From NCBI GenBank assembly GCA_000310025.1, contig FN649727.1, forward strand, positions 8,867,748 to 8,931,747: a stretch of DNA of 64,000 nt, read 5' to 3'. This document shows, in pieces, positions 45,151 to 56,600 of the stretch. Under the pieces are notes generated by a model. The model saw nothing but the letters and a program-made list of their open reading frames with translations, searched no databases and had not been told where the DNA came from. The stretch comes from Ectocarpus siliculosus (Eukaryota; Sar; Phaeophyceae; Ectocarpales; Ectocarpaceae). Made by a program: the position numbers and the translations under genes. Position 1 is the first letter of the stretch; every line of letters begins with the position of its first letter.

Positions 45151-48134
45151 ACATAACATGCTGCCTTACGTCTGACGAGAATAGCCTGAAACGTCACGTA
45201 TCCCTTTTCGCTGTGCAAACATATTGGTCAGATGGTAGCGTTCCGTACTTCGCATAAATGCATATCATCGCATACGTTCTACTGCACGCGGTTGTTTCTA
45301 CTTCTGTAAAATGAACCCTCGCCAGCATCTGAGCACCTTGTTGTCGTCAGCAGCGTTTGTAAAGGTCGAGGGCTCGCGGCAGCACGCTCTGAATCTATTC
45401 AAGCTGCATGGGATTACCGCACCCTTTCAATACAATAGCTCACAACAGAAATCCAAGCATTGGTGGTTGGGTCATGCGCTAAAGTGCGCCTAATCACAGG
45501 ATAAACCCTCGTGTCACGACCAGAGTCCAGCGTGCACCGACGGGCACATAAGGAGTGTGGTCGAAGAACAAAATAAAAACAGTCGCTTCTTCATCAGATG
45601 CTGCATCAACTGCAGAGCATCGTCCAACATGGAACCGTGATGGTGATTCGCATCAGAACGTTCACTACGGCGCCTCACCATAAGGTGCAAAACACGGCCA
45701 GCCTGTCGCCACGGTGCTCTCTCCGGTACCCCTTGGAGGTTCTTCGTGTACACAGCTGCGACTTGGTTCTCCCCCACGAGGTCCTCCACCGACCTCCAAA
45801 GGGCCATCAAGGAATACACACCGTCGCTCTTCTCCCCGTTCTCGACGTATCTTCGCAGAACGTTCAGCTGCCCCAGATACTCCGCGATACGGGACGTTGC
45901 AATAGGCCGGCTGCGATCGGCTTTGAGCTTGGGCTTGAGGAACAGCAAGACTACATCGTGAACGCGAAAAGCATCCCCTGCAGGCTGGAGCATGGACTGA
46001 TTCACGAGCTGTGCAGCGAACGTCTTGGCAGCCCCAGGAGCCTGGAGGAGGCCGCGTAGAAGAGGAAGGGAAGACCAGCATTTGATAAATACGGCTTCCA
46101 GCAAATACAAAACAATAATGGTAAAGATGAGCCATTATAAAGACCGTATTCCACTCCCACAAGCACGTGTGCCTGTTTGCTACCTTGATTCCCGAGGCTT
46201 CACAAAAAGTACTAACATCTACGAAAAAATCAAACACAAGCGCAGGGAAAATACAGAGGGCAAATACTTCATATCAACAAACTACCTGTACACGCTCCCT
46301 GTACGTTGAACCAAGACAGGCCGTGCCCGCTTGTGCACCTATGCGACAACAAAACAAAACGGTCAGTGACAGATGGCTCCCGCACGGGGTTCACTACTCC
46401 CGTTGCTCCGCCAACACCTCCCACCGCACCTCGTCCCACAAATATTCCAGCATGTCAGACGGTACCAATGTACCCGGGGCGAGTGCCGCAAGGAACAGGC
46501 ATGTTTTCCGCATGGCTGGGTCGTCTGCCATGACGCTCAAGCTCACTTCCAAGACAGCATCTACTCGTTCCGGTACGGTCGTGATGCGGTCGTTCCCCAG
46601 CCTTGTCGTCATCGCTTTGTTAAAGCCTCGTGCAAAGTTCGCCAGGACTTGGGATCTTGTGGGGGACCCTTGAGCAGCGGTGCGGCGAGGCCAAGCGAGA
46701 GTGGTAGAGTCCCACAGTCACCCACGACCTGTCGCGAAGGGGCGGACGCATTCGTAGCTGAACTAAGAAGGCCGAGAACGACCGCACTCTCTATAGATCG
46801 CCATCTTACAGCGCAAGCATAAGCTGTATACCAATCGTGCCAGAACTACCGTCCTGCTACCATTACGAAGAACGTAGCACAGGTGGGATACCAGCTGGCG
46901 CAACGCAAATCTGTTCGCAGTGAGAATCTGAATTCGATTGTCTAGACGGTCACCTGCAACGCCTCAGCACGCGGTAACTCGAGGCTCTTGGATGCCCCGC
47001 AGCCGACTCTCAGTACCTCCAGGGCCTCGTCCTCCTGCATATCCCCCACCTCCACGCACTCTCCCGGCATCGACACCACCGAACGGTCGCGCGTGGTTAC
47101 GAGCAGCTGCAGGCCCGTCAGCTTCAGGGTGTCAACGACCTCCCGCTCCCACACGTCGTCGAGCACGACCAAGCGCGGTGACACGGCGTCGGCACATACC
47201 GCTTTCAGGTAACGCGTCACTTCTTCCACGCTGCCCAGCCCGGGGGCAGTAGTCCCTGACGTTGACGCCACTCGCAACGCAAGCCCTTCCAACCAATCGT
47301 GGAGTTGATTCTTCGCGTCACGACCCACCCTCCACCAAAATATGCCGCATGAAAGTGCTCGCGGACCTTCTCATCTCGGACAACTGCGGACGCCAGGACC
47401 GACTTTCCCGCTCCGGCCATGCCGGTCAGCACACAGGGCGCGTCGCCCACAGCCGTGCTCGTGAGGTAACCAATGGCTACCCCGAGCAACGAAGGCCGTG
47501 AAATGTGGCCATCGGTCAGGGAGATCGCGCCTCGAGGTACCGAGGCCATAGCCGGCAACGTTGGAGGGCGCAACTGGCGATACACGGCCAACAACAGCTG
47601 GTGATGCTCCAGTCCGTCCACCAAGGCGATGTCGTTGCTGATGATGCGCAGACCCTCCTCGAAGTCGGTGAGAGTGCTCCGGTCGCTGCGGTGGACAAAA
47701 ATCGCCCTCCACTTGCTGCCCTTGGCCCACTTCGCCGCAAAGGCCGCCAGATCGTTGGTCGTGGCGACGAAGTCTTTTATGGGCTTCTGCACCTGGGCGA
47801 GCGGACCAACCGCTCGGTCGTGCTGAATCAAGACTGTGGTGAGGAAAGCGCACCGGGATATCAACCTCTTCAGCTTGTCGTGGGATTCCGCTGCACCTTC
47901 GACAGCCTCGATCAACCCCTTGAATGCTTGGCATACAGGCACTAAGGGCCCTACGCTCGCACTGTTGAGCACCCCAACCGTAGCTGTCGCCATCCATGCC
48001 AGAGCCTCCTGTACGGGGGTGGGACAAGCCTCCCACTCTTCCGTTGCTCGAGCTCCGAGGTGCAGAAAGGCGGGCCAGGGGTTCTTTTGGGCAAGAAGCT
48101 TGCCAACATGGTCAAGCCGTTGCGAAGGGGAGGG

Positions 48135-48172
48135 GGAAGGGAGGGAGGGAGGGAGGGAGGGAGGGTGGAAAC
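48135..48172. repeat. (GGGA)n tetranucleotide repeat at the 5' side of the NB-ARC exon
   Basis: GGGA/GGAG units. On the minus strand this is a long pyrimidine tract just upstream of the conserved NB-ARC N-terminal region. It may therefore be the polypyrimidine tract of an intron acceptor; no clear AG was settled on. Confidence 0.7.
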
Positions 48173-48180
48173 TCAAGCAT

Positions 48181-50689
48181 GAAAATGAACGAGGTTTCTG
48201 AGAGCGAGGATGGGGGTTGGACAGGTCTACACTAAACGATGATGACATCTTGGAACGTGTGTCTTTCGTGTGAAGATAGCACGCACTCTGCCGCAGTGGG
48301 CTCCACCGCTGCCACAAGGCCCGCTTGGCCTCCACTGGCAGGAGCACGTTGCATCCCAGCCGCCGTTTACTGTCGCAGACTCCGGCCTTTGCTGAGCATG
48401 AACGAGACACCACACGCGGACAATCAATTGCGAGGGTGACGAAAATGCATTCCGTTGCTAAACCTGTCAAAGGAAATGTTGTCAAGCTAACATATGTATG
48501 TTACCATGAGAAAACTTGTTATTTCTCCACGAAAATGCTCTTGTGCCTGCTACCCGAACCTGCTGCTGCGTCATGATGATCGCGTGGCGCTACATCTGTG
48601 CACACATGAACACGTCGGATTCTGCCGAGATCAGCAGCTGCGGTTGTGTCGGGCAACATCAAACGTGTCGCAGAGTATCTATATCTACTTTAGCTTGAAC
48701 GATGCTGCGAAGAAGTGCTTTAACGTAGTCGCCAAGTCAGCACTACAGCAGTACAAATGTACTCTGCGGGCAAGATCGCAGGCGAAAAAATCACACAACT
48801 TACTTGAAAAAGACCACGGTTGAAGGTTGCGTCGCCCAAGCGCAAACCAACTTTGGCGGGAAAAAATTAACATGGTGGTGGCATCCAAAAAAACAAAAAA
48901 TAGCTGGTAAGGCCACGCGCTGCACCTCCCTGAGGTGGCACTACGCGTGCTGTCGCGCGAAGTACGTCACGTGCTAAATGGCAGCTGCTCGACTACAACG
49001 AAAGCTACAGCAGCAAGGGCGTACTCGAATATTGAACCAAAAGCTTCCAAGTTGCGGAGGAACTGCTGTCGGAGGGATTCCACGCACCACTCACTCTTTC
49101 ACATCTCACCTGATCGCACACTCGATTTGCAGGCACGGTGAATGTGCGGTGAACCCGAAACCTGCCGCTCTTAAGCACAACGCGCACACTTGTTACTGGC
49201 TACTGCTGTTGACGTTGTGCCATCGTGAGCTGATTGGTCAATTGACGTTGTGCCTGGTACGCTGGCACGGCGCCAGTGGTGCTGCACAGTACGTACCCCG
49301 TGCATCTTCGAATACCATCCGGTGAGCCCCCAGGAGAGAGGGCACTGTGGGCTGCGGGCAGAACAAACACCAAGAGCAACGAGACTTTGATAAGATCACG
49401 TCCTTGCATACCTGTACATACCGGAAGGAGGGCTCTTTGCAAGGGCATTCGTTTACACGGTTGGTGACGCGAAGCTGTTTGCTGCCAAGCTTCCCTGAAG
49501 AGAGGGAAGAATCCGAAGGTAGAAGCACAGCAGTCGGGTGCGGAAGGAAGCACACGCGGCTCAGGACGAGTACTGCTGCCGCTGCTGTTGCTGCGTGAGA
49601 GAGCTGGCAAGATGGTGAGACCGACGATGGCAGAAAGAAGGTTGTGCACGAAGGGCCATGCTTGCTGCTCTGCACTGTTCTAGTTTGGGGTGGTAGCGCT
49701 AGGAGGTGTTTCATCCGACCGCCTTGTGAGGAGCAGGCCAGTAGTGCCGCACATTGCGCGCCTACGCAGTGTGTAGGGTGCAAGAGAGGCTTCCGTGTTG
49801 CCGAACCTCGTTGCCTCACCAAGGGTTGGGGGCAAGCTGCTGTTGTGGCCTCAACTTGTCGCGTTTGTGGCCCATGGATACAAATACGTTGCGATTGTTC
49901 TTCGCCGCTCGAAAACAGGTGTGCGAGGGTTGTTGCAATCGTGTACACAGCAGTGTTCCAACCCGCGACTGCTGGTGTACCCTCTCCCTCTCGCATCTGG
50001 TACTACTGTGGTCAAATCCTATTCTATTTCCATGACTCTGCTACCGCCACCACAGCTGCCCTCGCGCAGCCCGTTCTGTTTTTATTTCCATCGACGTGGC
50101 GTTGTGTCTCTCTACCCTGTTGTCAGTGCGGCAGCTGGAAGTAGCGGTTGTGCTTTGCAGCAATGCCACGCACCCATCTGTATTCAGCAGGTTGCGCACC
50201 TGCTGTGAAATCTACAGCAGTTGAGGAGTGATGCGGTCCGCTCTTTTCAGATGGTTGTGCTGGCTTGAAAGTTTGAGTTTTCCGTATCCGCGACATAGCC
50301 GACGAGAGGTCGGATTCAATTAATCTGTCACACGTCGTACACGGGCAATCGTTTTAAATTATCAGGAATGCACATGCGTCGGAACGCTGTACGCGGAACC
50401 TCCCGCACCTTGGTTATCGTCAACTACGTCGGCAATAGTGACCAGTCTGCTTTACTTACTACGTGTTCCCGTCCGGCACCGCCCTGTGAAACCGTCGTGT
50501 GCGACTAGAAACACGCCTCCACCCCTTTGAAAACCGGCGAAGTTTATCATATTACCCAGCGTATGCCCAGGGACTCTCGGCAAGTTCTTGATGCTCTTGC
50601 TAGCAATGTCAAAATGATGGAACTATGCACGACAGACCCCCGAACGTGTACCTACTCGCTTCCTCCCCCGGATTAAAACGCCTCCGAAG
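48181..50689. other. Intergenic stretch between NB-ARC and delta-COP genes
   Basis: Several 110-250-codon frames overlap on both strands at 49.2-50.2 kb with no domain or splice support. The missing first coding exon (Met) and promoter of the delta-COP gene should lie here. Confidence 0.4.
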
Positions 50690-53600
50690 GTGGTTCTTTC
50701 GGCATCGATCACGACACGGAACGGGAAGGCTCTCCTGGCGAGGCAGTTCGTCGACATGAGCCGCATCCGTATCGAGGGTCTCTTGGCCGCTTTCCCGAAG
50801 CTCATGGGCACTGGTGAGAACGCGCGCCCCGCTCTATGGATCTAGCACTATTGATCTCGTCCAAAATTCAGAGTCCATGCTACTCCGTTTGCGTATCCGA
50901 TGGGCTGCAACTGCAGGTGTGAGCCTCAATGTCATCGTCAGGTGTTTCCGGTGCTGGAGTTCCGTCGTATAGAGTACCGGTTCGACGCACGTTGCGCGGT
51001 TTTGCTTGTTGATACCGCACGTTCCGCGAAGTTGATAGTGGCAAAAAAAAAAGTCGCTGCTCCGACTGTTCCAGCAGGGCCGTTTGCTTCGATGTACACT
51101 GTAGTCAGTGCTGGGCTATGATTGAACAAGCATAGCTAAATAGTCCGGCGCTTTCTACTTGGTCTCGGTACTGACCCACGTGCCAGTCTTTTGAGAACCG
51201 AATTGTGGGGGTACTGTACGTCAGGTGAAGAGGTTGCTCAGTGTTGACGCAGATCCAGCGGCCGCGTTGTGTCCGTCTTCGTGAACCCAACATTTTGTTT
51301 GGGATTAATTTGCACTCGTACGTGGCCTTTTGTACTGATGCTTTTGTGTTTCTCCGGTAACGTGGAGGTCGCTTCGTCTGTCCTCTTTTTGGTGACCTCT
51401 CGTGTTACCATGTCCCGCCTATGTTCGTTCGGTCAATCTACATATCTGCTTATACGCACACGCACGCACGGCGCGCTCTCGCAGGCAACAAGCAGCACAC
51501 TTTCATCGAGACGGAGACGGTCCGGTACGTGTACCAGCCGATCGAGAACCTCTTCCTGCTGCTCGTCACCAACAAGGCTAGCAACATCGTGGAGGACCTC
51601 GAGACCCTGCGGATGCTCTCCAAAGGCGAGTGTAGACCCCTGCCGAAGCACTTCGACACACCACATCATGATGGTATCTTTCTCTTGGTTGCCTACACGC
51701 CTTTGTTCCAGTGGCATCACAGACGACTCCCTGCGCGATTATTTTATCTCGGTTAGTTTACCTCAACGACAGCAGAGGTTCGGACACTTGCACGAGGACT
51801 CTGCCACCGACCTTCGCAGTGCAGACGACGACGTTGGAAAGTCAAGCACTCCTGCGCTTGCCGGCATTTTTCGGTGTCCAGACGACGAAGTTGGAAGGTC
51901 AAGCACTCTGCGGTCGCTACCGTTTTTCGGGGGGGCAGAGGACGAAGTCGGAAAGTAGAGAACTCTGCGAACGATACGGGTGTACTCTTGAGTCCAAAGG
52001 CTGGTCCGGGTGTGTGCAGGCTACCCGGCGGTGTGCTTGGACGGCTGACGTGCGTGCGGAGCGGGTGCGCCTTGATCGGCGCCCCGACCACACGCGACAG
52101 CTTTCTCATCGCATTCGCGCACGACCGTACCCATCCAGCCCAGCAGCCGGCCATTCACGTCTAAAATTCCATCCGTCTAGATGGTACGCCTTCGGCTGCT
52201 GTAGCCTACCCCTACAGCATTCTCCGTTATTGGTCACTTCCATGTGGTCAAGCGTTGTACACACCGGCATTGACGCGATGTGCCGTGACTTAATGTGGTA
52301 TATTGCCGTGTTTCTTGCGTCCGCGCTGTTCCTATTCGGTGGGGGTTCCGTGGAACAGTGGTGCCGGACGTGGCAGGGGGGGTCACGGAGGACAAGGTGA
52401 TGAGCAAGTCTTTCGAGCTGGTGTTCGCCTTTGACGAGGTCATCACTACGGGGGGGCACAAGGAGAACATCACTCTCCAACAGGCAAGCCACCTCCGCGA
52501 GCATAATGAAAGATATTTTGATGCCTTCGTCGTATGGGTGTTCGTTAACGCCCCGGGGTGGGGGGGGGGGGGGGGTAGCACGATCGCCGGAGAAAGCGTT
52601 ACGACGGTAGCTACCGCGGTTGTGAGGGGGCGTGAGATAACCCTTGGGGTGGCCATGGGGGGTGGGGGGTAGATCCCTGTACCAGGGACAGCTCAAATCG
52701 TAAGACCAGGCATGGGATTGGACCGTACACAAAGTTGCAAATGCCACCATATTGAGGGCGTCGCCGAGGCAAGGGAGTGGAAGGGAAAAGCACGTGTGGC
52801 CTACGGGGCGGATATTTGTTGTTTGGGGGAGGGGGTGCTTCTTGTCATCCATGGCCGGTTCTATGACAACGATAGACCCTCGCGTCATCCCTGCGAAGCT
52901 GGAATCGAGCTTTCCGAAGTTCGCGGAGCAGGAGGGCAGATGGTGTGACCCTGGATTATTCGGCACTCTATCAAGTGCGGTCCGTGTTATTGAGCTTTTG
53001 TGCCTCACCTACACGGAGGCGCTCCGAAGATCATGTACATACATTTTTCGTTCGCCCCCCCGCGCTGTTTGGGCCCACGGCCCTCTCGTTTCTCTTGAGA
53101 ATATTCGTGCCTGTTCGGTGCTTGGCTCGCGCTTGCCTGCCGTCGTTGTTGCTGTTGTTGTTCCGGCTCCGTGGGTGGGCGTCCGTCTTCGGTAGAGATC
53201 GATTTGACAAAATATATACTCGGAGTTACATACATATCACCTACGCGGTGTTTGCCTCTAAGCGACACGAGAATAACGTCCAGCGTACGACTGCTGCGTG
53301 CTTGTGTCAATTACTATGTGGGTCGTAATGTTGATGATGATGACAGATTAAGACCAACATGGAGATGGACTCGCACGAAGAGCGTCTTCACACGATGATC
53401 CAGGACAGCAAGAGGGAGGCCGCTAAGGAGGAGGCCGACCGGAGAGCCAAGGAGCTACGGGAAAAGGCGAAGGAAGCGGTGAGTCCGGCAACAGCTATTA
53501 GTATTGTACACCAATGCAATGTAGTGACAGTAGTTGCAGTTGCAGAAGCGCTTGTGGTTGTCGTAGCAGTAGTCGCGTGCATAGAAGCATCAACCACTAC

Positions 53601-56600
53601 TGCTGTCATTAGTAGTATATTGGAAGTAGCAGTGGCGGTGGGCTTTGGTGGTAGTCGTAGCGGTCTCTCTTGACGTGTCATCGATCTCCATTTGTTGTTG
53701 GTCCTGTTGATGTTGCCTGTGTGCATTTTTGCTTGTGACGTGTTTTGCACCCCTTCAAGTCAAGGTGTCGCTCGTAAGGCTTTGCATACTTGCCGTAAAT
53801 TATTGTGTTCCCAGTTGAAGAGCTTCAACCAGGGGCTACGCAGAAGGGAACACGCAGAACTTACCTTGCTTGATTTTGAAGGCGAGACGAGTCCAGCAGA
53901 TCCGTCCCTCACACGTACCCGCGAACAAGCGACAAGCTTTGTGCATGACAGCACGAACTAGGTAATCCTCGGCTAGGTTCAAACTCTCAAGTTTGCCGCT
54001 ACAAAGTTTCCCAAGGAAATCGGGGCTATCCGTCCTGTATTATAGTATGTCATGCCGTCTTACCGTTGACCGGTCGTTGGGGCATATCTAGCGTGGTGTG
54101 CCCCATCCATACCCCACCTCCACACGTACTATAGGCACATCCTAACACCCCATTATGCACGAACACCTGTCTCCCCCCCCTCCCCCCTGCTCCGAAACGA
54201 AGCAACTCCGGGGCTCCGGTATGGGAGGGATGTCTGGCATGGGTGGCGGCGGCGGCGGCATGGGAATGAGCGGCTCTTCCATGTACACCGAGGCCTCGGA
54301 CTACGGGGTGGCGAGCACGGGCGGGACGGGCTTTGGCGGAGGGGGGGGGGGGTCCGGGGCTTCGTTGGGCTTGTCGGTGCCCGCTGCCGGGCCGGCGTCG
54401 TCTACCCCTGTGGCGGACACGCGTGTTTCCACGCAGGTACGTCGGTGGAGGGAGGGGGGAGGGTCTAGCAGGACTTCCGGTATTTGGGTTGTAGGTGCTG
54501 AGTGTGTTGTTCAAAGTGGACAGTGATCATTCTGTTCGGGTGTGTCGTGAGGTTATCTTTTGGCGAACTGGCGGGAGGGGGGTGCATGGCTGATCTGCAG
54601 CTAAGGTGCCGATTGGGTCCCCAATAAGAGATCACGGTGCGCGAGATAGGAGTTGCGGTAACCGCAAGAACCGCGCGTCTATGCATCCGGTGCGTGCGCT
54701 TGCCACCACCCCGTTGCCAATACCGTCCATACCCTAGACCACAAGCGCCCCACTCCCCCAATAAGTTTCCACCGAGAGCTGAAACACTCAAGCCTACTTG
54801 GTCGAATCTATTTGCGCTTGGTCGCTCGCCGGTCTGTATCCGCCCTGAACAACAGGGAATGAAGCTGGGAGGAGCGTCCAAGAGCAAGAACATGCTGGAC
54901 TCCCTCATCAAGGAGGACCACCTGGTGTCCATCCCGTCCGCGAGCAAAGCCTCGGCGGGCGGGACGGAGGCAGCCGTCCCTGCGGCCGTCGTTGCCGCCT
55001 CCGTGCACCCGGTCTCGCTGAGCGTAGAAGAGCGTCTTAGCTGCCAGGTACAGATATGTCATCCTCGTTGGCTGGCGGAAGGAAGATGGGGAATGGGCAC
55101 CTTTTCTTTTTTTTTTGCGACGGGGCTGCTCCAGTTCTCCCTTTACGCTGGCGTAGAGAACGCCTCATCGCACAGGTCGGCTCTTCGCTTGTATTGGTGC
55201 AATTTTGCGAGAACATGTCTTGGTACATCCAGTGTCGTGGTAAATCTCTCCGTACACGGCAGGTATATTCCACAGCGGTCTCGTTTTTTTACATGCATAG
55301 CCCGTCGTTGTTGAACACCCCCCGTATGCGTGTATGCGGCATTCGACACCTTGCCTTGCAAGAGGAGATACGGCACGTGCGGGACCCTGTTTTCTCGTTT
55401 GGATTGACACCCATATGCTAGGATGCTTTGTTCGCGTCAAGTCCTATCACATGGCCGAGAAATCATTGTACAGGGACACACCTGACCCCAGGAGCCTGAT
55501 TGCCATCTCCTGTGCTTGTTTGCCAACACCACCAAGTACATTTCGAGGCTTGAACCACGGACCCCCTCCCCCTCCCTCGCCATTAGAATATTAATGTTCA
55601 CCCCTCGCTCCCCCCTCTTGCCAACAAACCGCTCCTCCTTCGTCTGGGACACACCGCGCAGCTTACCCGGGAGGGCACCCTGGAGAGCATGGAGGTGAAG
55701 GGAACCCTGAGCCTGACTGCCAACAGCGACGGAGCGAACAAGTGCAAGGTGGTGCTGGCGTCCACCGACCCTTCGGGGACCTTCACCTTCCAAACGCACC
55801 CCAAGGTACTGCTGTGTGTGTACCGGGTGCATGATGATGCACGTTGCCGCTGTTGCGAAGTTTGGCGCCCCCCTGGGTCTGTTTGCGATGTTATGTGTGC
55901 TATCGTCTTCTCCCGCGACCTGCTGTGGGCGTTCGTGCAACGCGCGTGGGCGTGGTACTTCGAATCACTCCGTTTTTGTTGTTGTGACGACAACGACTGT
56001 TTCCGACTGGCGACGTGGCGTCGGTGTAGAGACCAGAGACCATCGGGACGAAGCCTGCATCGAACACATGACGGTAAAAATGCGGCGGGCATTACTCAAT
56101 CAGACTCAGTTTGAAGCCCAGTACATATCCAGCACGATTCCCTCAAGCTCAACTGCTGTAAAGACTTGACCACGCCCCCTCTGACTCTGAGAGTTGCAAG
56201 GGAGCGCGTAGTCATAGTGTAGTTTTCCCCCTTCGGTTGAAAGCGTCGAGGTCAGTCGTTGCGTGCTGAGAAAGGTCTTGGTGGGGGGCCTGGACAGGTT
56301 CCGCTAAGCGTGTATCCTTTGTTCGTCTGAGACGGAGGGAAAATTTCTGTTGGAGTGTGCCATCAGCGAGCTCGCGTTGTCGCGCGTAGCTCTACCGGTG
56401 TACATTCCACCATAGTTTTTTTTTCTCCCTGCAGTACCGGCGATCTTAGTAATAAGTGCTTGGTCTTCACGCACGGCCATTGGTGCAAGCCACGCTCCGT
56501 CTACTGTACCTAAATTATGTACACTTGCTACCTTCGTGGGTGAAATGAAGCCTTAGCGTCCTGCTGAAGGAGTGGGTAGATGTCCGAGTTAGGTTTCATG

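Larger units (their letters stand above)
43845..48180 (-). pseudogene. NB-ARC-TPR receptor-like gene, probably inactive copy
   Basis: Transcription order is right to left. The N-terminal alpha-helical region (for example VGPLVPVCQAFKGLIEAVEG) starts by about 48110, then the NB-ARC P-loop (GMAGAGKSVLAS), Walker B (PRLVVLDDVWE) and RNBS-B (LLVTTRDRSV); this exon ends at 46954. A second exon from 46728 gives the ARC part (DCGTLPLSLGLAAPLLKG, later LVPSDMLEYLWDE), and a third from 46041 the RVHDVVLLFLK and SRIAEYLGQLNVLRRY region. TPR exons follow at 44682-44807, 44269-44394 and 43845-43970. NB-ARC domains are nucleotide-switched NTPases, and TPRs bind ligand or partner. Lesions: a one-base loss near 47335, a small indel near 46612 and stops near 46394. 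The extreme 5' end is unclear. Such genes are known as candidate immune receptors in brown algae. Confidence 0.85.

Noticed and set aside
49238-49996. 252-codon minus-strand frame with overlapping plus-strand frames
   Set aside because: No domain, splice support or coding bias; probably chance openness upstream of delta-COP.
53810-53961. Extra delta-COP exon in the intron after exon 4
   Set aside because: The frame has no similarity to delta-COP, and exons 4 and 5 already join in phase without it.
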